A stretch of 64,000 bases of DNA from Crambe crambe (taxonomy: Eukaryota > Porifera > Demospongiae > Poecilosclerida > Crambeidae), in contig OZ004583.1 in assembly GCA_963924555.1 (NCBI GenBank), forward strand, positions 5,675,501-5,739,500. The letters run 5' to 3'. The position numbers and the translations under genes are program-made. Shown here one piece after another: positions 34,701 through 48,500 of the stretch (within the stretch, counting starts at the first letter, position 1; each line of letters begins with the position of its first letter). A model generated the notes under the pieces. That model did not search any database. It saw nothing but the letters and a program-made list of their open reading frames with translations, and was not told the origin of the DNA.

Positions 34701-37700
34701 AATAATCCCTACATCACTGCCTCCCACCAAGCTGCTTTAATTGTTCATGTCAGTGTAAAAGTTCTGCTTAGTTTAGGAAGTGAGGTAGGAATTATTATTG
34801 AAGGCTGTTTGTTCACAGAAACTGCTATAAGTAAAAGTACAGACTAACCCTACATGGCCTTTTTATTTAGCTTTTTTTTTTTTTTCCTTTCATTTGTTTG
34901 TTTACTTTTTTATGACCTACCTATTATACTACAGTGGAATGTGAAGTTTTTTTTGATTGCTACTGTAATCACAATCTAGGCTATAAAAATTTGACCTTAA
35001 TTAACTATAGTCATGCCCGGACTAAACACTTTTAGTCATCACTACACTAGGGACTGGCACATTATGCTCTATTATTCTCAGCACTAAGAAGTCATTACTC
35101 TTTTTTTTTTCTTTTTGCAAAAATATGTATAAGGGTCTGCATTGTTCTTCAATTATGTTTGTAGCTAATGTTTCAACTGACAAGTGTTGATCATAACTGT
35201 TTGGCATGAGATCAAGAATCCTTTTTAACACATCATAAAGTGCCTGTAGATCAGCATAGCTTTGGGACTTTCAAAGCAGGTAGAATAATGCTGGCATAAA
35301 AAGATGTGAACTCCATGGTGTGGCCCGTAGGCAACTTTACTGGGGTAATGGGTTAATTATCAAAGAGAAAATAATAAATAATACTAAGTAAGAGCATGTA
35401 GTATTTGAGTCGACAACGATTCAGATTCATTCATGGACATGATGGCCTGCCAGGTAGAGATGGTAGGGATGGACCTGTACGTCCTCAAGGTCGGACGTAC
35501 TATGTATACTTGTGTGGACGTCATCATGGAGTCTGTACCTGGAAGTCATGCTGGAGGGCATTTTTATCATGTAGAAGTTCATTGTAATGGTGTGGCCTGT
35601 CCTCCTTATAACTATTACAAAGAACTCACCTGTGTGGTGTGCAGCAAATAAAATCTTACAGTAGCTAATAATTAATGGTGTGATTTTATGAACTTTATAT
35701 AAACATATTACCACTTGATGATCTCAAAAAAAAAATCTGCAATAGTCCATAAACAGCATGAGTATAGCTATATCTGGACATCCAGCACATCTAATTGATC
35801 ATGTTTTATTTTATAGCAATAGCTATGCTGCTTAGTTCACTGGCCCTTGGAAGGTTTTGTTGTGCTGAAGTTCATTGGATGAGTGTGAGAGATCATGCAT
35901 GAGAGGTAAAGATGGGCGAGTAAGATAGTTGAGTTCGATCTTGCATAGCTCTACTAACAATATCTATTTGTGAAAAAAATAATCTTCCATATATGGTTGT
36001 AGTCTGAAGTTATGACAACCATTGGTGAAGGAGATAGCTATGGTGTGAGGATTGGTGGCTAGCTGAGTTTCCTCACTTGCATATCTTGAAAAGAACTTCA
36101 AAGATAAAATAAATTTTAAGTATAGGCTAGTCACTCACAGGGGGGTTGACTTAGAAACTGTGTATTGTCTTATGACAACCACAGGTCTCTAAGTTGGAAC
36201 CACAGGTCTCTAAGTTGAAGCCACAGCGATCTGTGATCTAAGTGGACACTTAGATACCTGACCACTTGCAGGCCTAGCAAGTGGTTACATCAAAGGGAAT
36301 TATTCATGTTATAGTCTAAGAATAGATTGACATGTTAGGCCAGATATTAGCCACATTAATGGTAAAGTCAACTATCTCTGTACCACATCCCACACGCTTT
36401 AAGTTTAGAGATGAAAACAGGCCACATGGAGGTTTAAATCAACCACATCCAACATATTTACAGTTCAACTACCAAAGAGGTAAAAAAAAAGATCAGAATA
36501 AATTTAAGAATAACGGTCAGAGCTCATCATGCCACATCACTTCCTTGATCATGAAGCACTCAGTATAAAAAGGGCTCAGTTATTTTACAGACTACTGCGA
36601 AAAAGCCACCATCATGCAACAACTATCGATAGCAGCTATACTTCTGCTTCAAGCAATTCTAATTCAAGGTACATACATAATAGAGCTCTGGGGATGGCAA
36701 AAAATAGCTACTACCTATTTCCATTTCATTTGTTATAGGGCAACATGTATCCAGTGGAGATGGTTCCAATGATTTGAGTCGAAAGCGATTCAGATTCATT
36801 CATGGACGTGATGGCCTGCCAGGTAGAGATGGTAGGGATGGACCCGTAGGTCCTCAAGGTCCACCAGGATTCCCTGGCTTCCCCGGACACAAGGGAGAAA
36901 TCGGTCTTCCAGGAGAAAAAGGATCGACCGGTCGTCCTGGAGAGCGTGGCTTGAATGGAGATATGGGGGTACTGGGTCCCACTGGAGCACGAGGGCTACC
37001 TGGACCTAAAGGGAGCACGGGTTCCACAGGAGCCAGAGGAGTGACTGGGCCAAAGGGAACAAAGGGGGAACAAGGGGTGAGAGGTTTTCGAGGAGCTCCT
37101 GGTCCTGCAGTACATGGTGTCGTATACACCAGATGGGGGAAGTCAACATGTCGCTCGGGAGTAAATCGTGTGTATGCTGGCAGGACTGGATCAAGTTATC
37201 ATGCACATAGTGGAGGTGGTGCCAACTACATATGTATGCCAAATGACCCAGAATACAGCTCATACAGTCCTGGAGTGCAAGGACATAATTATGTATATGG
37301 AACAGAATATGAAGGTCCACCACTTGCACCTGGACGTGAACAACACAATGCTCCATGTGCAGTTTGTGATGTTCCTAGTAAGTCAAGAGTGCTCATGATT
37401 CCAGCGAAGCTAACCTGTCCCAGTGGCTGGACAAGAGAGTACTATGGCTATCTCATGGCTGAACATCGCAATAGTCATCGTACTATGTATACTTGTGTCG
37501 ATCACATCATGGAGTCTGTACCTGGAAGTCAAAATAATATCCTTGGAGGCCATTTTTGGCACATTGAAGCTCATTGTAATGGTGTGGCCTGTCCTCCTTA
37601 TAACAACTACAAAGAACTCACTTGTGTGGTGTGCAGCAAATAATTATTTTGATGTGAACTTTATATACACATACATATGTAGCTATTCGATGATTCTTAA

Positions 37701-40700
37701 AATCTGTATATCAAAGTTACATTATGTATAAAGGGAGGACGATCCATAGCTTACATGTGTATGTATATGCTTATTGCTTTTAGTGAACCTCACACTCAAG
37801 GTGCTTATTTTTTTGTATGGTGATACAATTAGGGTGAGCAAAGTGAACCCTACACTATAGGAGATCTATACATGTAACATCCATTCTCACAATGTTTGCA
37901 TTTCCCTAGCTAGTACATATGTTGCTACATGGCTATGTAGTTAGAATGGGATACAGGCACTTGGTACTGCCCTTACTAGATTTAGGCTTTGGGCTGTCAG
38001 ATTTTTAATCTCAGTGCAGCTATTTCAAAATAAAATAATAGCTGTCGTAATACATGAAGTGTAAAAATGGAGAGTACATGCTACATCTCTGTATGTACAT
38101 GCATGTAAGGATGACCCAGTTGATAAGTTTTTCAAAATTCAGGAAATACCCTTATGTTATACTGCTGAGCTAGAAACTTAAGAGAGAGAAGAAGAGTTGT
38201 TTTTTGTTTTTTATCTTATCACAACAGTATAGCTACATATATGCATGTGAAGTACATATGCACAATTAAAATATGGGGGTACAGGGTCCCACTGGAACAC
38301 ATGGACCTAAGGGGACCATGGGTTCCACAAGAGCCAGAGGAGTGACTGGGCCAAAGGGAACAAAGGGAGAACAAGGGGTGAGAGGTTTACCAGGAGCACC
38401 TGGTCCTGATGTCATACACCAGTCAACATGTCACTCAGGAGTGAATCACATGTATGACTGGATCTAGCCTCATACCCAGGCCCACTTTTTTCGGAAAAGC
38501 GAAGGCCCCGGTATCAATTGTATGTGCATGCACTCCAGCCCTTGAATTATTCGGGCACGTCCATTACACATTCAACGACCATCGGTGAAGGAGATATGGT
38601 GCAAGGAATAACTTCTGGTTGATAATCGGTGGCTAGCTTAAGTTCCCTTACTTGCATATCTTTGTGCCACACACCAAGAACCTCAAAGATAAAATCAATT
38701 TTAAGAGCGATATTTGCCACATGAAACATGGATCTGCTCACATCAGGCCAGAGTTTATCACACCACATGGAAGTTAGGTCTTTACCACATCCCACATGTT
38801 TACAGTTTAGAGATGAAAAATCCAAAGTTTATCAGGCCACATGGAAGCTTAGGTCAACTATTGCATTTGTTGTAGGGCAACATGTATCCAGTGGAGATGG
38901 TTCTAATGATTTGAGTCGACAGCGATTCAGATTCATTCATGGACGTGATGGCCTGCCAGGTAGAGATGGTAGGGATGGACCCGTAGGTCCTCAAGGTCCA
39001 CCAGGATTCCCTGGCTTCCCCGGACACAAGGGAGAGATTGGTCTTCCAGGGGAAAAAGGATCAACTGGTCGTCCTGGGGTGATTGGCTTGAATGGAGATA
39101 TAGGAGTACAGGGTCCCACTGGAGCACGAGGGCTACCTGGACCTAAGGGGAGAGCAGGTTACACAGGAGCGACTGGGCCAAAGGGAACAAAGGGGGAACG
39201 AGGGGTGAGAGGTTATCGAGGAGCTCCTGGTCCTGCAGTACATGGTGTCATATACACCAGATGGGGGAAGTCAACATGTCGCTGGGGAGTGAATCGTGTG
39301 TATGCTGGCAGGACTGGATCAAGCTTTTCAGGACATCGTGGAGGTGGTGCCAACTACATATGTATGCCAAATGACCCAGAATACAGTTCATACTTTCCTG
39401 GAGTGCAAGGACATAGTTATGTATTTGGAACAGAATATGAATTTCCACTTACACCTGGACGTAATGAACACAATGCGCCATGTGCAGTTTGCGATGTTCC
39501 CAACAAGTCAAGAGTGCTCATGATTCCAGCAAAGCTAACCTGTCCCAGTGGCTGGACAAGAGAGTACTATGGCTATCTCATGGCTGAGAAACTCAATGTT
39601 TATCGTACTATGTATACTTGTGTGGACCGCATCATGGAATCTGTACCTGGAAGTCAAAATCATATCAATGGAGGGCATTTTTATCACGTAGAAGCTCATT
39701 GTAATGGTGTGGCCTGTCCTCCTTATAAAAACTACAAAGAACTCACTTGTGTGGTGTGCAGCAAATAATTAATTTTGATGTGAACTTTATATACACATAT
39801 GTATGTAGCTACTTGTGCTTTAGTGTTTGATGGTTTTAAAAATCTGTATATCAAAGCTACATTAGACTATAGCTAGTCACAATCAAGGAATCTCATTGGT
39901 CCATTTTGGTGAATTCTATTCACTTAGAATCATGCCTTATGGTACTTAGAATTCACTTGCCCTAGGATGAAAACCTGGTAAAGATGGTCATTCCAATTGG
40001 TCCAATTCTAGCAACACATCGCGGTGGCCATGGTTATTGTTTCTAGGTGCGCTCTGATACATGTTTGTTGCATTTAAAAACCATGGTTATTGTTTCCAAG
40101 TGCGTATTAAGGTAAGTTAAACAACTCCAGTGATTGGCTATAGTCTAAATCAACTCGACCAACAGGATCTACGGGCCCTTAGTAGCACCCTCGCTGCGCT
40201 CGGGACGCTACAGCCCAGGGCTCTCAGGTTTCTAAATAACTTGGTCTCGTTGTCTAACTATATTTTATGTATAACAGGGAGGACGATCCACAGCTCACAT
40301 AATATAATAATGTATTATAATTATGCTTATTGTTTCTCAAGGTGCTTATTTGTATGGTGATGCAATTAGGGTGAGCAAATTAGCTGGAGAACTATATGTG
40401 TATATCCATTCTCACAATGTTTGCACTTCTTAATAAGCATGCTGCTGAGCTAGAAACTCAAGAGAGAGAAAAAGACTATTTTACCACTATAGTATATACA
40501 TGTATATGAAGTACACATGTAATTCTGCATACAAGATCGCTACATACCTTTATGGACTTCTTCTGCATAGCAAATCTTCTAGAAGCTTCATTAATTGTGA
40601 TCAGATGATCTTCACCAGCAAAGGATGGAGTGGAGCTGCCAAAGCTTTGATATTTGAAGGGGAGGGCTACACTTTCTCCCGGATGGATGAAAAATCCATA

Positions 40701-43700
40701 CTGGCCTCCATCTCGCCCTTCAGTTATAGTCAGGCTGTCCTTAACTACAGAGATACAGTCTACTAAATAGGTACATAACAAGAGACTTTTAGTGATGAAG
40801 AGACAGAATATGGAAGCATGGGAATTGGCTGATCCTCCCCCATACATAATTATAGGTGATGTGGACATTTACCTGTGTTGATAGGGTAGACCATTCTCAA
40901 ATACTCACACTCACGCTTATCGACCACCAACCTGAATATTAAAGTAATGTGTATACTCAATTTCATAATTATTATTTGGCACTAATAGTGCATGCTGCTT
41001 CTGTATAACAATAGGATAGGAAAGTGCTCAATGTGTCCACATTTCAGAGGTGAATTAATGTTATGATAGGCAGGGCTTATTTCAAGGGGGGCAGAGGGGG
41101 GCTTCTACCCCCCTGAACGATGCCTAGGAATTAGCTAGCTTTCGTAATGAGGTTATCATAGAATTCCACATACATGTACTGGTGCCCCTCCTCAAATTTT
41201 TTCACTAGGCATTTGACCCCCCTCGAGCAAAATTCTGAATTAAACCCTGATAGTAAGTTCTTGGGAGACGATAATCTAGAGGGATCTCACTGCCGTAACT
41301 TCAAAGCTAAACTGGACTCACTTGAGATCGGGGTTATTCCATGCTAAACTGACTGATAGTGGATGATTATGGGTATTAGTGAAGGTGTGCTCCAAATAGA
41401 GAGTATGTCCCATGAGAGGGCGGAGTAGGTAACAGGAGGTCAGAGCCTCCTGAAGCACATTGGAAATCCTCTCACGCTTCAATTCCTCCCTAGATAGGAT
41501 ACACTAACATAATATTATGATCATATGCATGTATGAATATAAGAGTGCTAGGACTGCAACATTTGAGTCACAGTGAGCGAGATATGATTTCATAAACTGT
41601 ACATGGACACACAGCTATGCTATACCTTTGCAAGTCAATGATGCTTGATTGATTTGGCATTGTAGATACCTGCAATAATAATTCACAATGTGTGAGAGTG
41701 CACTTAAGAAAGTCCAGTGGTGTACATGTAATCTCCAGTATGGCTTGATACAGTATGTCTAAACTGTATCACTTTTCATGAATACACATTAAGACCCAAG
41801 CCTGCTTGAAATCATCTCATGGTGCTTCAAACTGATATTAAGCTTGTAGGCAATGACTTTATTTAAGGATACGAATTAACTTCTATTTTCAAGGCTACAC
41901 CCCCGAAGTCCCATATATAGTGCATGGATATGGGTGACTGTAACATGGTGATTGCACACCACATGTGGATGCATGTACATACCATGTGACTGTAAGGTAC
42001 TATATCAGTGCCCTTTTTCTTGAGTCTAGTCTCACGAACCCGATGCAAGCGGGCATGCTTCCTGCAGCCACATATGTACATCACATGAACTAATAGATCA
42101 ATTTTTTTGCACATTTTAGATGCAACTCTTCATCCGTAGATGGAAGAAATAATGGTAAAGCCTGCTACAAGGTCATGTGGAATATATACCTTAGTCGAGT
42201 TGCTTCGTCTTCTGTCCTATAACTATCTCCCAGTTGTCCATCATTCCATGGTGCATGATCCCCATACAATCTCCGCGCAACATGAGAAAACTGCTTTTCT
42301 AAATCATGCAGAGCATAAATGAATATCAGATCAAGAACTGGCTTGATCAGTTATATGGCAGCGCTACATACTTATGCTACATTGAAAAAAAAAAGTGTCC
42401 CTTACTATAGTATACATATCAATCCAAACTTCAGTCCAAAATTTTTTTAGCCCTAAAGCCACTATTTTAACACTCTGTGATATACAAATTAATGTATGTA
42501 GAGCATGCAGAGATGTTTTAGCTACCTGATTTAACATGAGTGATGTCAGACTTTGGGAGTCGGTTGATATCTTCAGTGGTGGGAGGTAGTTTGGCCAGCC
42601 TGAGGTAGATCTGGCCAACAACCTTACAGAAGGGCTTGCATGCAAGGACACTGGTAGAGGCGAGGTCAACAGACAAACCATAGGACTCTTGATTCAGGAC
42701 AGAACATGTTACGCTCTGCTGCTTAAAGTTGGAAGATTCCTTAGGACCAGTAGGAACTACCAAACACTGCATAAATCAGCAGAAGTATTAAGAGCTATTA
42801 AACAAAGAAGGATCTACAATGCAGAGCAGACAATATTACTGTCTACTGTGTCAAATACAGTATGAGATTGAGTGACAAACTGTAGCTATAAAATAAGGCA
42901 GCATAATTTTGATGTTTGTTCACAGAAGTAGCCTTTTATTTAGCATATTTTTTTCCCCTTCTTGTACAATACTATTATACAATAATTATTGGCCCTCTCA
43001 GATTGTGCCTGCCAGGGGTAGGAGGCATAAATATAACTTGGTAAACACTCACAGTAAGGGGTACGCGAGCTTGTCCAAGGAATAACAAGGAGTCTCCATC
43101 GTACACATCGATGACTATGTGACCATGCCGAAGAAAAGCTGCAAATCTAGAGCGCTCTGCTCTACTGGGAAGGGTTTGCAGGTTCACTCCAACTTGATAA
43201 AACTATAAAATACAACCATTAATACAATGTTCAGCAAAATACAAGAATTCTTAGCTTAACCTGAAATAACTTAATTTAAGTCAGCCATTTCTCAAACATG
43301 CTGCAAATATCCCCATGCAATGGTTGAACTATTACATTCTCTGTACCAAAATATATCTTCAGTCAAACTACTAGTTTAGAAGTATGGTACCTAAATACAC
43401 ATTTGCATCAGGCACATTATAAACCACAAGCCTTTCCAGTTCAGGAAGAGTCTGACTCTGATTTATTCAATGTTGATTTAAGAATCAAAGAATCAATAAA
43501 AGAATAAAGTAATATGGAACAGCTTAATTAATTCTGCATGCATGAATTATACACACAGAACTAGGTATAAAAGCTCCATAGTCAGGATTCCTAAGAACAG
43601 GGCACATGACGGAGCCAGAGTTTACAATGCTAGCAGGGTCTTATAAAGAGACGAGGCTGAACTTTCTGCTAGACTTACTTGATTTTGTGTTGTGTCTGGT

Positions 43701-45509
43701 TTAGATTTGAGTATGTAAGGCAAGGTGGGGGAATCAGAAGGGGGTGGAGTCAGGAGATGGTGGAGTATTGAGACCGGAAAGTGATGACAGTGGACTTCAA
43801 ACTGAAGACAACTAGGTGATCGGGTTGCCATTTTTACTGACTGCTCAGGAATCTCTGAACTAAATAAGATAAGCAAAAGTATACCACATGTAACATATGT
43901 GGTCAACATATGGACATGCTATATTACCATGATTTGTTTTGTATGTATAACCTATTACTCTTCCAATGGTACAATGATCATCATACTATAGTTAAGTATC
44001 TGACAATACCAAGTAGATTGATAAATTTTTAACGCCATTTCTCACATGAAATCAAATGTTACAGTTACATATGCTTATCACATTTATGCCTTTGAGACAT
44101 CTGTAGAGCTATAGACCCGTAGATTATACTCACAATGAGTATCCTAGGAACTGTAGTGCTATCCTGAAGGGGCCTTGGTGCAGTGCGTCTGTAGCAACAG
44201 GCAAGATTGACTGGTTTGAAGGTGTGGTCACTTGAGGCAGGGGATTTCCCTTTATATCCTTGAACTCGTTGAGACCAGAGTGATGGAAGTACCCAAGGAT
44301 TGATCGGGGAATGGCACTAAAGTATAGAAATTAAGACAGAAGTGATGCATGTATGTCTTTGTATGATGCCACATCACACTATTGAGGCCTTGATACAGAA
44401 TGGCTAAATTAATAAACAAACAAACAAACAAACAAACAAACAAACAAACAAACAAACACCCAAAATAAATGAATAGTGCATAAGAACTCTAGTACTGCTG
44501 ACAAGTGCTAGGAAAGGATTACTTACCAGCTTATTGCGGTGCAGTGCTTTGGTGATTTTAGGTGGAGCGGAGTTGCAGTTTGTGGAGTAAGAGTTTGTGG
44601 ACTAGCAGTTTGTGGCCACTGCTTCATCTCCACTGGTTGTAGCTTGTGGGAAATGTGTCTCATGGGAGACATCTCTGCATCAGTTTCCTCTGCAGGTATC
44701 CTGCGGACAGGAGTGGAGGAAACTAGGGGCGACTTCCGGGTTATATCCTATGAAAGGAAGAAATAAAAAAAAACATGTCCCATCAGATTTGCACACACTT
44801 CTTTTTCACGTAATTCTGATAGAAATCAGTAAGTAGGGAGTAGGGGTTGAATGATACAACTAAAGTGACAATCAAAACCAAACAAAACCAAACAGATGTG
44901 GTATTCTAATATTTCATTTCCTTACGTTGGTGAATGGTCACTCAGTAAGATTTCAGAGTAGAACAACGGTGCTCCCTACTCTATTATTACAGGCCCACAT
45001 TTTAATGGTGCTCACCATACATTATCTAAAATGGGGGCTTGGCTAAACACAACTGTTCCTTATTTAGAGCTCTCTTAAGGTACTCACCTCATGAACGATC
45101 TTGGTTTGACTTCTGTAAAAAAAAGACGGTAAAATTGAAATATATGTACCTATGTACAGAGTCATAGAACCCCCCACTCTGCAGCTAACTAAGCAGTAAT
45201 GTGAGTTGCAAAGCACTTAAGTGGTTTGGTCGAAGTTGTAATACTTACCCAATATCTGGTGTGCCACGGGAATATAGTCTCCTGGAAGGAGTAAAACTAT
45301 CCTACGATGGATAGTAAAAAATATTAAATTTGACTTGCATACAAAAAAGAAGAAAATTTTTTCTGAAGTTACCTCAAATAACACATTACTGACAGATGAG
45401 CCAAAGAGAAGTTGGCTACCTTCAACTCTGCTCGATCCCTACAAATCAAAGATGCATAAGAAGCAAAGCTAGCAAAGGCATGCATCAGGGTTTCATTCAA
45501 TGATTATAC

Positions 45510-45542
<33 letters not shown>

Positions 45543-48500
45543 AATGAGAGTTGAGCAAAATAAGGGGGGGCAAGCATATCTGTGCACTTGCATGCAGAAA
45601 ATTTTTTGCCCTAACCATGCCCACTTTTGCCTGATCACACCCTTTTGGATAAACTGCACCCACTTGATGATATTAACAATGACTTATGTATTGTCAATGA
45701 ACATTACCTACACATCATATATCACTTATAAATATGTGTGCAGAGGAAGCTATACCAGCTCTAAGGACCTTCAGAACTGGTACCTATCCCCGGAAATTCT
45801 TTGATCTATTCTTTGTAATGGCTCTTAGCCTTGGGGGACTCAGCCATGCTATTACATAGTACTATAAATATATGGAACAGAAGGCTTGTTATATTAACTA
45901 TGTCCCCACCCCTAAATGAATCCCTGTATGCATATCCATCTAAAGTTCACTAACTCTTGAAGGAAGGAACCGGAACGTTACTTTTCCAGTGTCACCAAGG
46001 TTGCTCTGCATGAAACCAAATAATTAACCAAATTTTAAAGAATTTTGTGAATCTCATTTTCTGTATATATGTACAATACCTTATAGCAAACATCATGAGC
46101 AGAGTAAGGGATGATGGCAGGACTGAAGCAAGGTCCCTTCTTGAGATCAAGAGCCACTTGTCGGCCTGAGGCATGCAGTAGGGGATCTTCATCCACTGGG
46201 ATTTGCTCCAAGTTGAAAGGCTGCCACACTGCCCAGCCCAGGGGGAGTGGAGTCGTGTGCACAGAGGGAGGCTAAACAAAAAGAATAGAGCCTTCCCCTA
46301 ATTTCTTTTATTTGGGCGAATTTGAGTCCATTTGACTAATTAAGGCAACTACATACAGGCCAGTTGAGTCTGTGTGATACAAGGTTTATATGAACCATCA
46401 TAGCTGTATAGTAGCTACTTCTAACAGACTATCATGTATACTATTTTCAGCACCACAATTAGTATAGGTAATCACATGCTTTTGAGTGCAATTTGGGTAA
46501 TTGCATGAGAAATTGGCTACGTAATTGCAAGAGGGAAACCGGTACAATTTTAGATGGATTAATTGCATGGGAACTAATGAGGGAAAATGTATTAGTAAAT
46601 AAGGAAAGCAAAGGAAAGCAAATACTAATTCTCTGCATGTATCTAGATCTTTATTCCAGTAATTGGAATTGTGCAAGCAGTTCTTCAATTATGGCAAGCT
46701 GATACTGTATAGTGTAAAAAATTTCGCGGGTCAAATTTTTCGTGGTTTTGCAAATATTGATGTGTAAACCATATAAATTCCATGTCAAAACCACGAAATC
46801 CATTGACCCACGAAAAATTTGCGCTATACGGTAGCTAAACACACTTAGAAATATTCATGTACATGTACATATTGTACCTTAGTGGTGGATGCACTTCTCT
46901 TTGGATTCTGTGGAACAGCAGTAAGTGAGGCATGGGTCTTCCACGATACCACATATTCCAGCTGAAGCACCACCTCCAATAGAGGGTGAGGTACTACCTC
47001 TGAGAGCTCCAACGAACCCTAAAACATCACAAAAAATTAACTAGCTTTGTAAAAAGTTGGATACAGCTTCAATAAAGCAATTCAATAACTCAGCTGTAGT
47101 AATAAAGTAGTTTTTATTTTTTTTAAATGGTTAAATTTTTTGCTAGATCATTACACAATAATGGTTGTTCCTCAAAATTAAACTGGTCTGTATAATTATG
47201 GTTTGTATAATTATTATAATTGCATATCTGGACTGTTATTAATTTTTATGCTGTGTGATAGTATACAAACCTTGAGGAGTAGGTTGCTGCGAAGATTGTA
47301 AGTCTTTGAGGAATGGGAAACTTTTTCCAAGTAACCGACAGCAGGAGATCCAATGTATCTCCAACCATTATACAACATAACCTATATACATAAACAGGTA
47401 GTGGTACTGACAAAAAATTACAGTGATAAGCCATATACCTTTAATCTTCTCTCTTCTATTTTGATGGCACTATTTTCATCCACTCCTGATCCCTACAGAA
47501 GAGATGTAGTCCTCACTTATGTTAGAGGCTCTTAATATACAGAGTAGGAAACTTAAGCCAAAATTCAGTGGGTAAAGTTTTTTTGATAAAATACCAATCA
47601 AATTGGATATCTACAGAACTTTGATATCTAAGGCAAACTGTTGTCAGTACTGATGAAGTGGAACTCCAATTTTATGTTAAAAGTTTTCCCTGTCCAGTTA
47701 AAGATCACTAGCACCATACCGTAACTTACCTCAACAACCAAGTCTTCAGCAAGATTACAAAGAAGCTGTTCCTCGAAGTCATCCACAGAAGGAAGCAAGA
47801 GAAGAGACAGCTGTGTATATACAACAATCATTAGTTCTCTTAATGTAAATGCAACTTAAATAACATTGCAATTAACCTTCTCGAAAATCCCATTCATGCT
47901 TTTTGCTAACTTTGGATATGCTGCAAGGAAGAGAAAAGAGAAAAAATTATGTGAATTATTGAACTACATTAGAATAACAAATCATATTAATATCTACAAC
48001 ATCGCATTACTCAATATTTAGTATATAAATTTTTTTCCACTTGCTAGAATTGTTTGTCCTCTTTAGGAGCCTGAAAAAAAAAGTATGTTAGGTATAGTAC
48101 CTTCAGGAACCTTGGTTGGTATGAGACCAGGGATGATATCATCCAGAGAGACGAGGGTGGAGAGTGGGAGGAGATGGGCAGCACGAGCTAGAGTCGGGTA
48201 GGAGTCCAAGGAGATGGTCAGGATACAACCAGGGATTGGAATAAGAGATGAAGAATCTGCAACCAAGTATATGTAGAAACATACTGTGACTGTTAATCTG
48301 TGACTGTTAATCTGTTTCTTATAATTATGTACATATGTGAGAGTCAGCTATAATGAATGACTATATATAACCATGGACCCTCGGAGTAGAGTTTATTCCC
48401 TTGTTTTTGACTATTAACTTTTCAAAAAGCACAAAAATTTACATCACAAAATTTCCCACTATACGGTAGATACTCAGTTGATCAGGTGTGCACTAGTAAT

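Larger units (their letters stand above)
25789..40547. other. 14.8 kb NPHP4 intron hosting a nested gene cluster
   Basis: The flanking exons (40762-40548, ending in codons SIK; 25788-25525, starting VYLQAS) are both phase 0 and join to give the continuous vertebrate-like stretch across the junction. GTATG opens and CTGCAG closes the intron. Inside, on the plus strand, lie an inverted-repeat element with its own spliced gene, two complete and one 5'-shortened collagen-C4 genes, three C4 relics, a tRNA-like sequence and several MITEs. Confidence 0.85.

Noticed and set aside
36854..37129. Minus-strand Pro/Gly-rich frame over the collagen helix
   Set aside because: It is the complement of the Gly-X-Y coding repeat.
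42364..42681. Minus-strand frame of 105 codons overlapping the NPHP4 exon 42766-42526
   Set aside because: Wrong frame relative to the recognised NPHP4 residues in the same DNA.
43380..43436. Candidate NPHP4 exon ([17 protein letters not shown]) between 43679 and 43202
   Set aside because: It has a plausible acceptor and donor, but its phase would break the phase-0 join of the neighbours and similarity to the vertebrate segment is poor.
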